NCBI GenBank assembly: GCA_009693255.1
Contig: SHXQ01000003.1
Location: forward strand, 62,001 to 126,000
Length of the DNA stretch: 64,000 nucleotides
Direction: 5' to 3'
DNA from: Methylotenera sp.
GTDB taxonomy: Bacteria > Pseudomonadota > Gammaproteobacteria > Burkholderiales > Methylophilaceae
The translations under genes were made by a program, and so were the position numbers. Below the pieces are notes generated by a model. The model made no database searches. It saw only the letters and a program-made list of their open reading frames with translations, and was not told where the DNA came from. Positions 10,599 through 20,827 of the stretch are shown piece after piece (within the stretch, counting starts at the first letter, position 1; the number at the start of each line of letters is the position of its first letter).

Positions 10599-11402
10599 TT
10601 AATGCAGACTTTCCCAAAACTTCCACCATACGCGTTCATCTGTTGATACGCCTTTGCCGAACATTTGACTGTTGGGGTAATTCGTTTTTAAGATGCGTAG
10701 GGTGTCATTTTTAAGGTCGTCTAGGCTGAGTAAATCGTAAGCACTAATCATAATCACTAACGCTTGTTCAACCATTGGTGATTGAGGGAAATATTCCAGC
10801 ACATATTTGCAGCGATTGACCGCCGCTACATAAGCCTGGCGTTTCATGTAATAGCGCGCCACATGCAACTCATGTTCTGACAAGCTGTTGGATAAGTAAA
10901 CCATGCGCTGCATGGCATCTTTTGTGTATTTGCTGTTAGGGTAACGGGTGGCCAACTCTTTGAAGCTAGCAAAAGAGTCGCGCAGTGCGCGCGGGTCGCG
11001 ATCACTGATTTGTTGTTCAGTCAGCTTTTCAATCACACCACGTTCGTTAAAAACGGCTAAGCCTTTTAAGTAATAGGCGTAGTCCACATTGGTATGGTTA
11101 GGATGTAATTTAATAAAGCGGTCTGCTGCCGCCACGCATAAAACGGGGTCTTGATCTTTATAGTGCGCATAGGCAGTTTCAAGTTGGGCTTGGGCGGCGT
11201 AGCGGCCATTGGGGTAGCGAGATTCTAATTTACCAAAATATTTGACGGCTTTATCATAGTCTTTATCAAACATTTTAGCCTGACCTTCGGCGTAAATGTG
11301 CTCAGCGGTCCAGCCTTTAGTATCATCTAACTCAGTGGGGTCGCCAAAAATGGCACAAGCATTGAGAAACAAGGCAAACATTAAAACTAAGATATACTTC
11401 AT
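10599..11402 (-). CDS. bamD: Outer membrane assembly lipoprotein BamD (ComL)
   Basis: MKYILVLMFALFLNACAIFG lipobox; TPR: AEGQAKMFDKDYDKAVKYFGKLESRYPNGRYAAQAQLE. Confidence 0.92.
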   Translation of the reverse strand: MKYILVLMFALFLNACAIFGDPTELDDTKGWTAEHIYAEGQAKMFDKDYDKAVKYFGKLESRYPNGRYAAQAQLETAYAHYKDQDPVLCVAAADRFIKLHPNHTNVDYAYYLKGLAVFNERGVIEKLTEQQISDRDPRALRDSFASFKELATRYPNSKYTKDAMQRMVYLSNSLSEHELHVARYYMKRQAYVAAVNRCKYVLEYFPQSPMVEQALVIMISAYDLLSLDDLKNDTLRILKTNYPNSQMFGKGVSTDERVWWKFWESLH

Positions 11403-11441
11403 GCTAAAACCACCATTAAGAATTATAGACAATTATACCCG

Positions 11442-12572
11442 ATGACAGACACCACTCAACACTCTCTTAGTAATTCAACCATTGTTAACCAAGCGCTAGC
11501 GCTGACTATCCCACAAGATTTGGGGGGGTTGCGCTTAGATGTTGCATTGCAACGGCTGTTGCCAGACCACTCACGCTCAAGATTGCAAGCTTGGATTAAG
11601 GACGGCTTAGTGACTGTGGGTGGTCAAGCCAGTACCTCTAAAACCAAAGTGTGGGGCGGTGAGCAAGTATTGGTGCAAGTGCAGACTAAGCCTGAACAGC
11701 ATGCATTTACCGCAGAAAACATTCCGCTGGATATTGTTTTTGAAGATGAGCATATTTTGGTGATCAATAAACCGGCTGGCATGGTGGTACACCCAGCCGC
11801 AGGTAATTGGAGTGGTACTTTACTCAATGCCTTATTGTTTCATGCGCCAGCATTAAAAGACGTGCCGCGCGCCGGTATTGTGCATCGACTCGATAAAGAT
11901 ACCAGCGGCTTGTTAGTGGTGGCTAGAACCTTGGCCGCACAAACTAATTTGGTCCGACAATTACAAGCGCGTACCGTAAAACGCGAGTATCGCGCTATTG
12001 TTTGGGGTCAGATTTGGCGCAATGGCATGATAGATCAGCCGATTGGGCGTGACCCACGGTCACGCACAAAAATGGCCATTAATCGTGGCGGAAAACCTGC
12101 CATTACGCGGTATGAGATGTTGGAAAGGTTTTCAGTGCAGACCTATATGCGCTGTAATTTAGAAACCGGCCGTACGCACCAAATTCGTGTACACATGCAG
12201 CATTTAAAAGCGCCGATCGTTGGTGACCCTATTTATGGCTTTCGTGGAATTGTGCCGATTCGCGCCATGACGCAAACCTTGCGTGATACCGTCAGTCAGT
12301 TTAATCGTCAAGCATTGCATGCCATCAAGTTAGGTTTTCTACACCCAGCGACTAACGAGTTTGTCGAATGGCAAATTGAGTTAGCAGATGATATGAAAGC
12401 CTTGTTAGAGGCTATGCGTCATGAAGATCCGCGTAATGATGAATATGATTTTGAATTAAGTTTCGGTGGCTTGCAAACTGAGCCATACCTCGCAGATGAA
12501 GATTACGAGGATGATGAAGACGATGCAGAGTTTGATGACAACGACGATTTGGAACTGGAAGACGAAGAGTAA
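11442..12572 (+). CDS. rluD: 23S rRNA pseudouridine synthase RluD family, with acidic C-terminal tail
   Basis: S4 domain then GIVHRLDKDTSGLLVVA, ETGRTHQIRVHM; divergent from bamD as typical. Confidence 0.93.
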   Translation: MTDTTQHSLSNSTIVNQALALTIPQDLGGLRLDVALQRLLPDHSRSRLQAWIKDGLVTVGGQASTSKTKVWGGEQVLVQVQTKPEQHAFTAENIPLDIVFEDEHILVINKPAGMVVHPAAGNWSGTLLNALLFHAPALKDVPRAGIVHRLDKDTSGLLVVARTLAAQTNLVRQLQARTVKREYRAIVWGQIWRNGMIDQPIGRDPRSRTKMAINRGGKPAITRYEMLERFSVQTYMRCNLETGRTHQIRVHMQHLKAPIVGDPIYGFRGIVPIRAMTQTLRDTVSQFNRQALHAIKLGFLHPATNEFVEWQIELADDMKALLEAMRHEDPRNDEYDFELSFGGLQTEPYLADEDYEDDEDDAEFDDNDDLELEDEE

Positions 12573-12575
12573 ACA

Positions 12576-13325
12576 GTGTCTGCATTAAACTTTATTACGC
12601 CCGATTGGCCAGTGCCCGCTAATGTGAAAGCGGTGCAAACGACGCGATTAGGCGGTGTTAGCTTAGCGCCTTATGCCAGCCTTAATTTAGGCGCACATGT
12701 CAGTGATGATGCAACTGCGGTAGCGACTAATCGTCAATTACTCAAGCCCTATTTACCCAGTGAGCCGGTGTGGCTGAATCAAGTGCATGGCATAGCGGTG
12801 ATTGATGCGGCACAAAGTACTTGTTTGCAAAATGCCGATGCCTCATTGACCACGCAGCCGAATGTGGTGTGCGTGACCATGACGGCAGATTGTTTACCGG
12901 TGTTGTTGTGCGATAAAGCGGGTACGGTGGTGGCTGCAGTGCACGCCGGTTGGCGTGGTTTGTGTGATGGCGCCATTGAAGCCACAGTGCATAAAATGCA
13001 AGTGCCCCCAAATGAAATTTTAGCTTGGCTAGGCCCAGCCATTGGACCTAATGCGTTTGAGGTGGACGCTGAGGTGCGATCACAGTTTATACAGCACGAC
13101 CAACAGGCAGCGCTGGCGTTTAAGACGCATGGCGATAAGTGGCTGTGTAGTATGTATTTAATCGCCCAGCAACGTTTAAATGCCCTTGGCGTAACGCAGA
13201 TTTATGGCTGTGGCGTGAATGAAGATTTTTGTACTTATAGCGACGAGGCACGGTTTTTTTCATTTCGGCGCGACAATATGACTGGTCGTATGGCTAGTCT
13301 AATTTGGCTTTCAGCTGCGATTTAA
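12576..13325 (+). CDS. pgeF: Multicopper-polyphenol-oxidase-fold purine nucleoside phosphorylase family (YfiH/PgeF)
   Basis: TTRLGGVS, LNQVHG, TADCLPVLL, AAVHAGWRGL, GPAIGPNAFEV; follows rluD. Confidence 0.9.
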   Translation: MSALNFITPDWPVPANVKAVQTTRLGGVSLAPYASLNLGAHVSDDATAVATNRQLLKPYLPSEPVWLNQVHGIAVIDAAQSTCLQNADASLTTQPNVVCVTMTADCLPVLLCDKAGTVVAAVHAGWRGLCDGAIEATVHKMQVPPNEILAWLGPAIGPNAFEVDAEVRSQFIQHDQQAALAFKTHGDKWLCSMYLIAQQRLNALGVTQIYGCGVNEDFCTYSDEARFFSFRRDNMTGRMASLIWLSAAI

Positions 13326-13431
13326 AGCTGTGGTTACAATTTGACGATATGACGAGTCGTTTCTAAACTATAATGTGCACTGCAAGGATGTCTTGCTAGT
13401 GATTATATAAAGATCTATCGATAAATAGCGC

Positions 13432-14349
13432 ATGTATTTTTCTGAATATTCAGCCCTTACCTACATTATCAGTTTTAGCCTGTTAGGCGGCGTATTGAGC
13501 GTATCTCTGGCGGCGTTATTGGCGTTGAGCGTGCGCACGACATGGCTACCTATGCTAGTCAGTTATGCTATTGGCGCGATGCTGGGTGCAGTTTTTTTAG
13601 AGATCTTGCCGCATGCGTTTAGCCTTGCAAGCAATGTAGAGAGCATTTCGGTCACATTGCTGCTTGGATTGTTGCTATTTTTCATCCTTGAAAAGCTGGT
13701 GATTTGGCGCCATTGTCATGGCGATCATTGTGAAGTCCATGCCATACATACTGAAGAACGTTGCCCAGTCACGCATCCGGAAATTCCACTTGAACAACAA
13801 CATAGTGCTAAAGACGGCGCCACCAAGTATAAGGCGGTCACCACAGCACAAACTTCGGTGTTGCTAGCTAGTGGTCATAGTCATAATCATGCGCACGACA
13901 GTGGTCGTAGCGGTTTGATGATTATGATAGGGGATACTTTCCATAATTTTATTGACGGTATATTAATCGCCGCCGCTTTTACGGCAGATATAAAATTAGG
14001 CGTAGTGACGGCGCTGGCGATTATTGCCCATGAAATACCGCAAGAAGTCGGAGATTTTTTAATCTTACTGCATTCAGGTTATAGCAAAAAACAAGCCTTA
14101 ATATTTAATCTGGTATCCAGTGTGGCGACCATGGCGGGGGGCTTAATCGCTTATTATGCACTGCAATATGTACAAAGTTGGATACCGTTTATTCTAGCCA
14201 TCGCCGCTTCTAGTTTGATTTATGTCGCCGTGGCAGATTTGATTCCCGGCTTACACAAGCGCACAGAATTGAAAGCCACCTTAGCGCAGGTTTTACTCAT
14301 TTTAATCGGTGTCAGTACGATCTGGATCGCGCACGTCGTTCTCGAGTAG
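13432..14349 (+). CDS. ZIP-family metal transporter
   Basis: His-rich loop, GDTFHNFIDGILIAAAF and AIIAHEIPQEVGDFLIL motifs. Confidence 0.9.
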   Translation: MYFSEYSALTYIISFSLLGGVLSVSLAALLALSVRTTWLPMLVSYAIGAMLGAVFLEILPHAFSLASNVESISVTLLLGLLLFFILEKLVIWRHCHGDHCEVHAIHTEERCPVTHPEIPLEQQHSAKDGATKYKAVTTAQTSVLLASGHSHNHAHDSGRSGLMIMIGDTFHNFIDGILIAAAFTADIKLGVVTALAIIAHEIPQEVGDFLILLHSGYSKKQALIFNLVSSVATMAGGLIAYYALQYVQSWIPFILAIAASSLIYVAVADLIPGLHKRTELKATLAQVLLILIGVSTIWIAHVVLE

Positions 14350-14520
14350 GTTCTTTTTTTGTTGAATATAGCGTCTATGCTTGACGCCAAGTAACCACAG
14401 CAATAAAGCGCACGGTAATAGCCCGTAAAATATAAAGGTCATGAATCCCGCGGTAAGTGTTTTTTCGGTCGCTGCCATTAAAGTGACAACGTACATCCAA
14501 GCAATGGCAATAATATACAT
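14302..14520 (-). CDS. Small membrane protein, unknown function
   Basis: 72 aa with two predicted hydrophobic segments (MYIIAIAWMYVVTLMAA; GFMTFIFYGLLPCALLLWLLG). Confidence 0.6.
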   Translation of the reverse strand: MYIIAIAWMYVVTLMAATEKTLTAGFMTFIFYGLLPCALLLWLLGVKHRRYIQQKKNLLENDVRDPDRTDTD

Positions 14521-14556
14521 AAGTAATAAATTTAATTTAAAGGTTGGTTAGTATTA

Positions 14557-15894
14557 ATGAGTTTAGCAAATCCAAAAGTTGGTTTCGTATCGCTAGGTTG
14601 TCCTAAAGCCGGCTCAGATGCAGAGCGTATTCTCACCCAATTGCGGGCGGAAGGCTATGAAATTTCAGCGAGCTATGAAGATGCTGATTTAGTCGTGGTG
14701 AACACCTGTGGCTTTATTGATAGCGCGGTAGAAGAATCACTTGATGCCATTGGTGAGGCCATTAAAAAGAACGGTAAAGTGATTGTGACTGGCTGTTTAG
14801 GTGCTAAAAAAGGCGTGGTAGAAGCGGCTCACCCAAGCGTTCTCGCGGTAACCGGCCCGCATGCCCTAGAAGAAGTCATGATTGCGGTACATGCTAACTT
14901 GCCAAAATTGCACGAGCCATTTATTGATTTAGTGCCGCCACAAGGCGTTCGTTTAACCCCTAGCCATTATGCCTACCTAAAGATTTCAGAAGGCTGTAAC
15001 CACCGTTGTAGCTTCTGCATTATTCCAAGCATGCGTGGCGATTTAGTCAGCCGGCCGATAGGCGAAGTATTGAATGAAGCTGAAAATTTAGTCAATGCTG
15101 GGGTTAGCGAGATTTTGGTTATTTCACAAGATACGTCTGCTTATGGCGTTGATGTTAAATATCGTTCAGGCTTTTGGAATGGTCGCCCAGTCAAAACGCG
15201 TATGACCGAACTATGTCAAAGTTTGAGCGAGCTGGGCGTATGGACGCGCTTACATTATGTTTACCCTTATCCGCATGTCGATGAAGTGATCCCATTGATG
15301 GCCGATGGCTTGATTTTGCCGTATTTAGATGTGCCATTTCAGCATGCCAGCCCACGCATTTTAAAAGCGATGAAGCGACCAGCGCATGCTGAAAATAACT
15401 TAGCACGCATTAAAGCCTGGCGAGAAATCTGCCCGGACATTACCGTGCGCAGTACCTTTATTGCCGGTTTTCCAGGTGAAACGGAAGATGATTTCCAGAT
15501 GATGCTAGACTTTTTAGAAGAAGCTCAATTGGATCGGGTAGGCTGTTTTGCTTACTCCGCAGTGGATGGCGCAAAAGCTAATGCACTGCCAGACCAAGTG
15601 CCAGAAGAACTAAAACAAGAGCGTTTAAGCCGATTTATGGCAGTGCAAGAACGTATCAGTGCCGCTAAATTACATCACAAAATAGGCAGCATTCAAACCG
15701 TGTTGGTCGACGAAATTGTGCAGGATGCGGAAGGCAATATTGAAGCGATAGGGCGTACTAAAGCCGATGCACCTGAGATTGATGGCGTGGTCTATATGGA
15801 AGATGCTGAGGGTTTAACGCCGGGTGATTTTGTTGAGGTTGAGATTTACAGTGCGGATGGCCATGATTTGCGCGGTGGCCCACCACGGGGTTAG
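14557..15894 (+). CDS. rimO: Ribosomal protein S12 methylthiotransferase RimO
   Basis: [56 protein letters not shown] domain. Confidence 0.95.
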   Translation: MSLANPKVGFVSLGCPKAGSDAERILTQLRAEGYEISASYEDADLVVVNTCGFIDSAVEESLDAIGEAIKKNGKVIVTGCLGAKKGVVEAAHPSVLAVTGPHALEEVMIAVHANLPKLHEPFIDLVPPQGVRLTPSHYAYLKISEGCNHRCSFCIIPSMRGDLVSRPIGEVLNEAENLVNAGVSEILVISQDTSAYGVDVKYRSGFWNGRPVKTRMTELCQSLSELGVWTRLHYVYPYPHVDEVIPLMADGLILPYLDVPFQHASPRILKAMKRPAHAENNLARIKAWREICPDITVRSTFIAGFPGETEDDFQMMLDFLEEAQLDRVGCFAYSAVDGAKANALPDQVPEELKQERLSRFMAVQERISAAKLHHKIGSIQTVLVDEIVQDAEGNIEAIGRTKADAPEIDGVVYMEDAEGLTPGDFVEVEIYSADGHDLRGGPPRG

Positions 15895-15908
15895 CGCTTT
15901 TTTGAGGA

Positions 15909-16244
15909 CTAGTTAAATAAGTCAGGTAAGATCGGTGTGGGTCTTTGACTGTCAGCACGGTCTTCTAGGAAATCAAAAGTCAGTGGGCAACGGGTGGGTT
16001 TACGTGCCGCTTTGCGTTTTTTAGGGGTGGCGGCTAAATCAATATAGGGGGTCTGGCTGATGCGCACATAGCCTGAGCTGGCTAGTTTTTGTGCAGTGGT
16101 TTCAAAGAGGCTGAGTGGGTTGTCAATATTTTGCAGGGTGACAATGGTCTTGCTGACCTTCAGTACGTTGTACATGACGAATTTAGCTGCAGTTTGTTTC
16201 CCATAAATTTCGCCTGTGTGTATATCCATAATGCCTCCCAGCAC
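15909..16244 (-). CDS. Hypothetical protein
   Basis: 111-aa intergenic ORF, not overlapped by another gene; basic linker TPKKRKAARKPTR; no family recognised. Confidence 0.45.
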   Translation of the reverse strand: MLGGIMDIHTGEIYGKQTAAKFVMYNVLKVSKTIVTLQNIDNPLSLFETTAQKLASSGYVRISQTPYIDLAATPKKRKAARKPTRCPLTFDFLEDRADSQRPTPILPDLFN

Positions 16245-16599
16245 TAATGTTTTCCTATATTATCGCTACAATTGGCGATTCACAAGCGTTTTACTACGAC
16301 TTCAAGGTGTTTATATGTGAAAATGCATGAACTAGCAGTAGTTATTTTGCAAGAAGCATTTTGATCCAGACATGACAGATACCTTTATTAATCACTTTGA
16401 TGATTTTGTGGTGATTGCTAAGAATCATCTTGAGGCAGATTAATTTTCAATTGCAGGATAGCGAGCAAAGCGCTAGGCATGATGGCAAGACCTGCCCAGA
16501 CTTATATTGGGCCTCGAATATCGCAATGATAACTTTAGAGCTATGACCTGAGCCATGTTAAAATAAGCGTCTCGTAATTATTGTTTATTCTTGTTTAAT

Positions 16600-18012
16600 A
16601 TGACTGTTCGCACCCGCTTTGCCCCTAGCCCCACAGGTTTTCTTCACATCGGTGGTGCCCGTACCGCCTTATTTTCCTGGGCTTTTGCTAAAAAACATGC
16701 AGGTGATTTTATTCTTCGTATTGAAGATACCGATGTTGCGCGCAGTACGCCAGAAGCAGTGCAAGCCATATTGGATGGAATGCACTGGCTAGGCTTAGAC
16801 TATGACGAAGGTCCTTTTTACCAAATGCAAAGAATGGATCGCTATAAACAAGTGATTCAAACCATGTTGGATGCAGGAAATGCCTATTATTGCTATAGCA
16901 GTAAAGAAGAACTTGATGCCTTACGTGAGCATCAAATGGCCAATAAGCTAAAGCCGCGTTACGATGGTAAATGGCGCCCAGAAGCGGGTAAATTACTACC
17001 TACACCACCACAAGATATTTCACCGACTATTCGATTTAAAAACCCGCAAGAGGGGGTAGTGGCTTGGGATGATTTAGTCAAAGGACGCATTGAAATTGCC
17101 AATAGCGAGCTAGATGATTTGATTATTGCGCGTGCCGATGGCACGCCGACCTACAATTTTTGTGTGGTGGTCGATGATAGTGATATGGGTATTACTCAGG
17201 TCATCCGTGGGGATGACCATGTGAACAATACGCCGCGACAAATTAATATGCTTACGGCTTTGGCTGAAATAGATGCAAGCATTAAAGTGCCGCAGTACGC
17301 CCATTTATCCATGATTTTGGGGGGTGATGGGCAAAAGCTTTCTAAGCGTCATGGCGCTGTGAGTGTCATGCAATATGATGAAGATGGCTATTTACCAGAG
17401 GCGGTGATTAATTATTTGGCGCGCTTGGGTTGGAGTCATGGTGATGAAGAAGTATTCAGTAAGCAGCAGTTTGCGCAATGGTTTGATTTAGATCACATCA
17501 CGCCTTCTGCTGCGCAGTTTAATACTGAAAAGCTGAATTGGTTAAACGCGTATTATATTAAGCAGGCGGATATTGAATATTTGGTCAGCGACATTGGCAA
17601 GCGGCTCAATAAGTTAAATGTAGTGCTCAATGAGTCGCTTAGTTTGTCAGCAATCATTCATTTATACAAAGAGCGCGTCAATACTTTAAACGAGCTTGCC
17701 GCGAACATTACTTACTTTTATCAAAAGCCCATCATTGACCCTGTTGCAACAGAAAAACATTTAACGGCTGATATTAAACCCATTATCGCAGCGTTGGCTA
17801 ATGCATTGCGAACTATTGATTGGCAAGCCGAGGCGATTCATCATGAGATTGAGTCAGCCGTGACAACACATGGCCTTAAGTTTCCCAAAGTAGCGATGCC
17901 ACTACGCGTGATGCTGACGGGGATTGCGCAATCGCCTAGCATAGACCAGGTCATGGCCTTGTTAGGTAAAAATGAAGTATTGGCTAGAATTGATTTAGCT
18001 TTAAAAAATTAG
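16600..18012 (+). CDS. gltX: Glutamyl-tRNA synthetase
   Basis: MTVRTRFAPSPTGFLHIGGARTALF, GGDGQKLSKRHGAVSV; ATG at 16600 fits better than the TTG/16591 start. Confidence 0.95.
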   Translation: MTVRTRFAPSPTGFLHIGGARTALFSWAFAKKHAGDFILRIEDTDVARSTPEAVQAILDGMHWLGLDYDEGPFYQMQRMDRYKQVIQTMLDAGNAYYCYSSKEELDALREHQMANKLKPRYDGKWRPEAGKLLPTPPQDISPTIRFKNPQEGVVAWDDLVKGRIEIANSELDDLIIARADGTPTYNFCVVVDDSDMGITQVIRGDDHVNNTPRQINMLTALAEIDASIKVPQYAHLSMILGGDGQKLSKRHGAVSVMQYDEDGYLPEAVINYLARLGWSHGDEEVFSKQQFAQWFDLDHITPSAAQFNTEKLNWLNAYYIKQADIEYLVSDIGKRLNKLNVVLNESLSLSAIIHLYKERVNTLNELAANITYFYQKPIIDPVATEKHLTADIKPIIAALANALRTIDWQAEAIHHEIESAVTTHGLKFPKVAMPLRVMLTGIAQSPSIDQVMALLGKNEVLARIDLALKN

Positions 18013-18079
18013 ATTAAAATAGAACAAATTGCATTGTTCTTAATCTTAAAGGAGTAACATCAGCGATGTAGCTGGTGCT
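18011..18079 (+). promoter_or_regulatory. Two stem-loops in the hfq leader
   Basis: AGATTA/AGAACAA..TTGTTCT/TAATCT (18011-18046) and CATCAGC-GATGTA-GCTGGTG (18058-18077). Confidence 0.4.
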
Positions 18080-18117
18080 ATGTACTATTTATTTAACTCC
18101 AAACAATAGGAGAAATC

Positions 18118-18354
18118 ATGAATCAAAAAGGGCAAATGTTACAAGACCCATTTCTTAACGCTTTACGCAAAGAACACGTCGCTGTATCAATCTATCTCGT
18201 CAATGGTATTAAATTGCAAGGTCAAGTGGATTCATTCGATCAATACGTAATTTTGCTTAAAAATACCGTCACCCAAATGGTCTATAAGCATGCTATTTCA
18301 ACCATTGTGCCTGCGCGTATGGTCACGATTGCTTTGGCTGAAGATGAAGCGTAG
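18118..18354 (+). CDS. hfq: RNA chaperone Hfq
   Basis: [43 protein letters not shown]...[10 protein letters not shown]. Confidence 0.98.
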   Translation: MNQKGQMLQDPFLNALRKEHVAVSIYLVNGIKLQGQVDSFDQYVILLKNTVTQMVYKHAISTIVPARMVTIALAEDEA

Positions 18355-18373
18355 GCAGTGGGTTGAATAAGCG

Positions 18374-19510
18374 TTGAAAGACCTGTTTGAAAGACCAAGT
18401 GGCGGCGATGCTGCCATTATGGTCAGCGTGGATTTTGGGGACCATGATTACGAAGAAAGCTTGCATGAACTTAGGCAGCTAAGCCTTAGTGCCGGCTTGA
18501 CTATACGCGGTACGGTTGAAACAAAGCGATCTAGTCCTGATGCAAAACATTTTATTGGCAGTGGTAAAGCAGATGAACTGTCACAAATGATGCAAGCCAG
18601 TGAGTCCAATATTGCGGTATTTAATCACGATCTTTCCCCTTCGCAACAACGCAATTTAGAGCGCTTGCTCAAGGCGCTGGTGGTCGATAGAACGGGCTTG
18701 ATTCTAGATATTTTCAGTCAGCGCGCACAGAGTCATGAAGGTAAGTTGCAAGTTGAATTAGCGCAGTTGGAACATCTGTCGACACGCTTAGTCAGAGGCT
18801 GGACTCACTTAGAGCGACAAAAAGGCGGGATTGGTGTGCGTGGAGGCCCTGGTGAAACCCAGTTAGAACTTGACCGTCGTATGTTGCGCGTGCGCGTTAA
18901 GCAATTACGTGAGAAGCTGGTTAAACTTAAAGCGCAACGGGGTATGCAACGCCGGGCACGTAAGCGTTCAAATGTCATGACCGTTTCTTTAGTGGGCTAT
19001 ACCAACGCAGGAAAGTCTACGATTTTTAATCGTTTAACCAAGGCGGATATTTACGTGGCAGATCAATTATTTGCCACGTTAGATACGACGACACATAAGA
19101 TTTTTATTGCAGATTGTGGGTCTGTGGTACTTTCAGATACAGTTGGTTTTATTAAGCATTTGCCACACGCGCTGGTCGAGGCTTTTAGTGCTACTTTAGA
19201 AGAGGCTGTGCAGGCTGATTTATTGTTGCATATTGTGGATACTGCCAGCACTAATCGTGACGAGCAGATAATGCAAGTGAATAAGGTGCTGCTTGAGATT
19301 GGTGCTGGTAACGTGCCGCAAATTTTAGTGCACAATCAGATTGATAGAGTCGGCTTGATGCCAGCTATTAGCCGTGACGAATATGGTAGAATTACAAGCA
19401 TACATGTCTCTGCTCTTACAGGTGAAGGAATGGATTTATTAAGGATGGTTATGGCAGAGCATAGCCAGCATTTACAAAAAATGAGCACAGAAGAAAGTGC
19501 TTATGCGTAG
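18374..19510 (+). CDS. hflX: GTPase HflX
   Basis: GPGETQLELDRR, VSLVGYTNAGKSTIFNRLT, DTVGFIKHLPH. Confidence 0.96.
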   Translation: MKDLFERPSGGDAAIMVSVDFGDHDYEESLHELRQLSLSAGLTIRGTVETKRSSPDAKHFIGSGKADELSQMMQASESNIAVFNHDLSPSQQRNLERLLKALVVDRTGLILDIFSQRAQSHEGKLQVELAQLEHLSTRLVRGWTHLERQKGGIGVRGGPGETQLELDRRMLRVRVKQLREKLVKLKAQRGMQRRARKRSNVMTVSLVGYTNAGKSTIFNRLTKADIYVADQLFATLDTTTHKIFIADCGSVVLSDTVGFIKHLPHALVEAFSATLEEAVQADLLLHIVDTASTNRDEQIMQVNKVLLEIGAGNVPQILVHNQIDRVGLMPAISRDEYGRITSIHVSALTGEGMDLLRMVMAEHSQHLQKMSTEESAYA

Positions 19511-19615
19511 TTGATTGATTACTCCAGCCTAGTAAAGGATGGCTTACATTTATAGATAGGTGCGACGTATGATAAGATTTTGCATGATAAGTGATGATTT
19601 TTTTTGGAGCTTTAA

Positions 19616-20818
19616 ATGATCAAATTTCCCGGATGGGGACAGCGTAATAATGAAGGCCCGCCTGATTTGGATCAGGTCATGCGTGATTTAAGTCGGAAAA
19701 TTAACACCTTGTTTGGTAGGGGCGGCGGCAATCAGCCTAAGCGACCATCTGACAATCAGGGCAGAACACCGAATGACAACGGGGCAAATTTTCCACTACT
19801 ACCTATCCTAGTAGTGATTATTGCTGTTTGGTTGGCGACAGGATTCTATATTGTTGATCAAGGTTCCTTGGGCGTTGTTAAGCGCTTTGGTAACTTTGTG
19901 GAAACTTCAGAACCCGGCCCACGCTGGCATTTCCCTTATCCGCTAGAATCAGCAGATGTCGTGAATATGGAGCAAGTGCGTAGGCTAGAAGTGGGCTACA
20001 GAAGTGCAGGTGAGGCTAGCGGCAGTAAAATTAAACAGCCAAAAGAAGCGCTGATGTTGACTGAAGATGAGAATATTATTGATCTGCAGTTTGCCGTGCA
20101 GTACAACGTTAAAAATGCTAAAGACTATTTATTTAACAACCGCTCAACTGACGAAGCGGTGATGTCTGCAGCCGAAACGGCGATTCGTGAAGTGGTCGGT
20201 AAAAGTAAGCTGGATGATTTGCTGCAAAAAGGGTTGGCTGATACTTCTGAACGTATGCAGATTATTTTGGATAGCTATAAAACTGGGGTAAATATCACGA
20301 GTGTGTCGCTGCAAAGTGCGCAACCACCTGAACAAGTGCAGGAGGCTTTTGAGGATGTGAACCGGGCTAACCAAGATAATCAACGTCAAATTAACGAGGG
20401 GCAAGCTTACGCTAATGATGTGATTCCTAAAGCGCGCGGAACAGCTTCACGATTGCTAGCTGAATCAGCAGGCTATAAATTAAAAATAGAAAGCGAAGCC
20501 AAAGGTAATGCTAGTCGTTTTGATCAAATTTTAGCGCAGTATAATAATGCGCCTGCAGTGACGCGCCAGCGCTTATTTTTAGATGCACAGGAACAGATTT
20601 TGTCTAGCGTGACCAAAGTATTGGTGGATCAAAAGGCCGGCAATAACATGCTATATTTACCGCTAGATAAGTTGATTAGTGCTAACGGCAATGCCACTGT
20701 TCAGCAGTCGCAATCAGTCCAGTCGCTTAATCCACAGACCGTTGTTGCGCCAGAGCAGGCTGCTACAACGGATCGTACACGAGATGCTTTTCGCAGTCGT
20801 GATAGAGAAAGTAGGTAA
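19616..20818 (+). CDS. hflK: FtsH protease modulator HflK
   Basis: Gly/Pro-rich N-terminus, TM, band-7/SPFH domain, position hflX-hflK-hflC. Confidence 0.94.
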   Translation: MIKFPGWGQRNNEGPPDLDQVMRDLSRKINTLFGRGGGNQPKRPSDNQGRTPNDNGANFPLLPILVVIIAVWLATGFYIVDQGSLGVVKRFGNFVETSEPGPRWHFPYPLESADVVNMEQVRRLEVGYRSAGEASGSKIKQPKEALMLTEDENIIDLQFAVQYNVKNAKDYLFNNRSTDEAVMSAAETAIREVVGKSKLDDLLQKGLADTSERMQIILDSYKTGVNITSVSLQSAQPPEQVQEAFEDVNRANQDNQRQINEGQAYANDVIPKARGTASRLLAESAGYKLKIESEAKGNASRFDQILAQYNNAPAVTRQRLFLDAQEQILSSVTKVLVDQKAGNNMLYLPLDKLISANGNATVQQSQSVQSLNPQTVVAPEQAATTDRTRDAFRSRDRESR

Positions 20819-20827
20819 GGAGTAGCG

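Noticed and set aside
11624-11827. Two overlapping minus-strand ORFs inside rluD
   Set aside because: Shadow frames of rluD; no ribosome-binding or family evidence.
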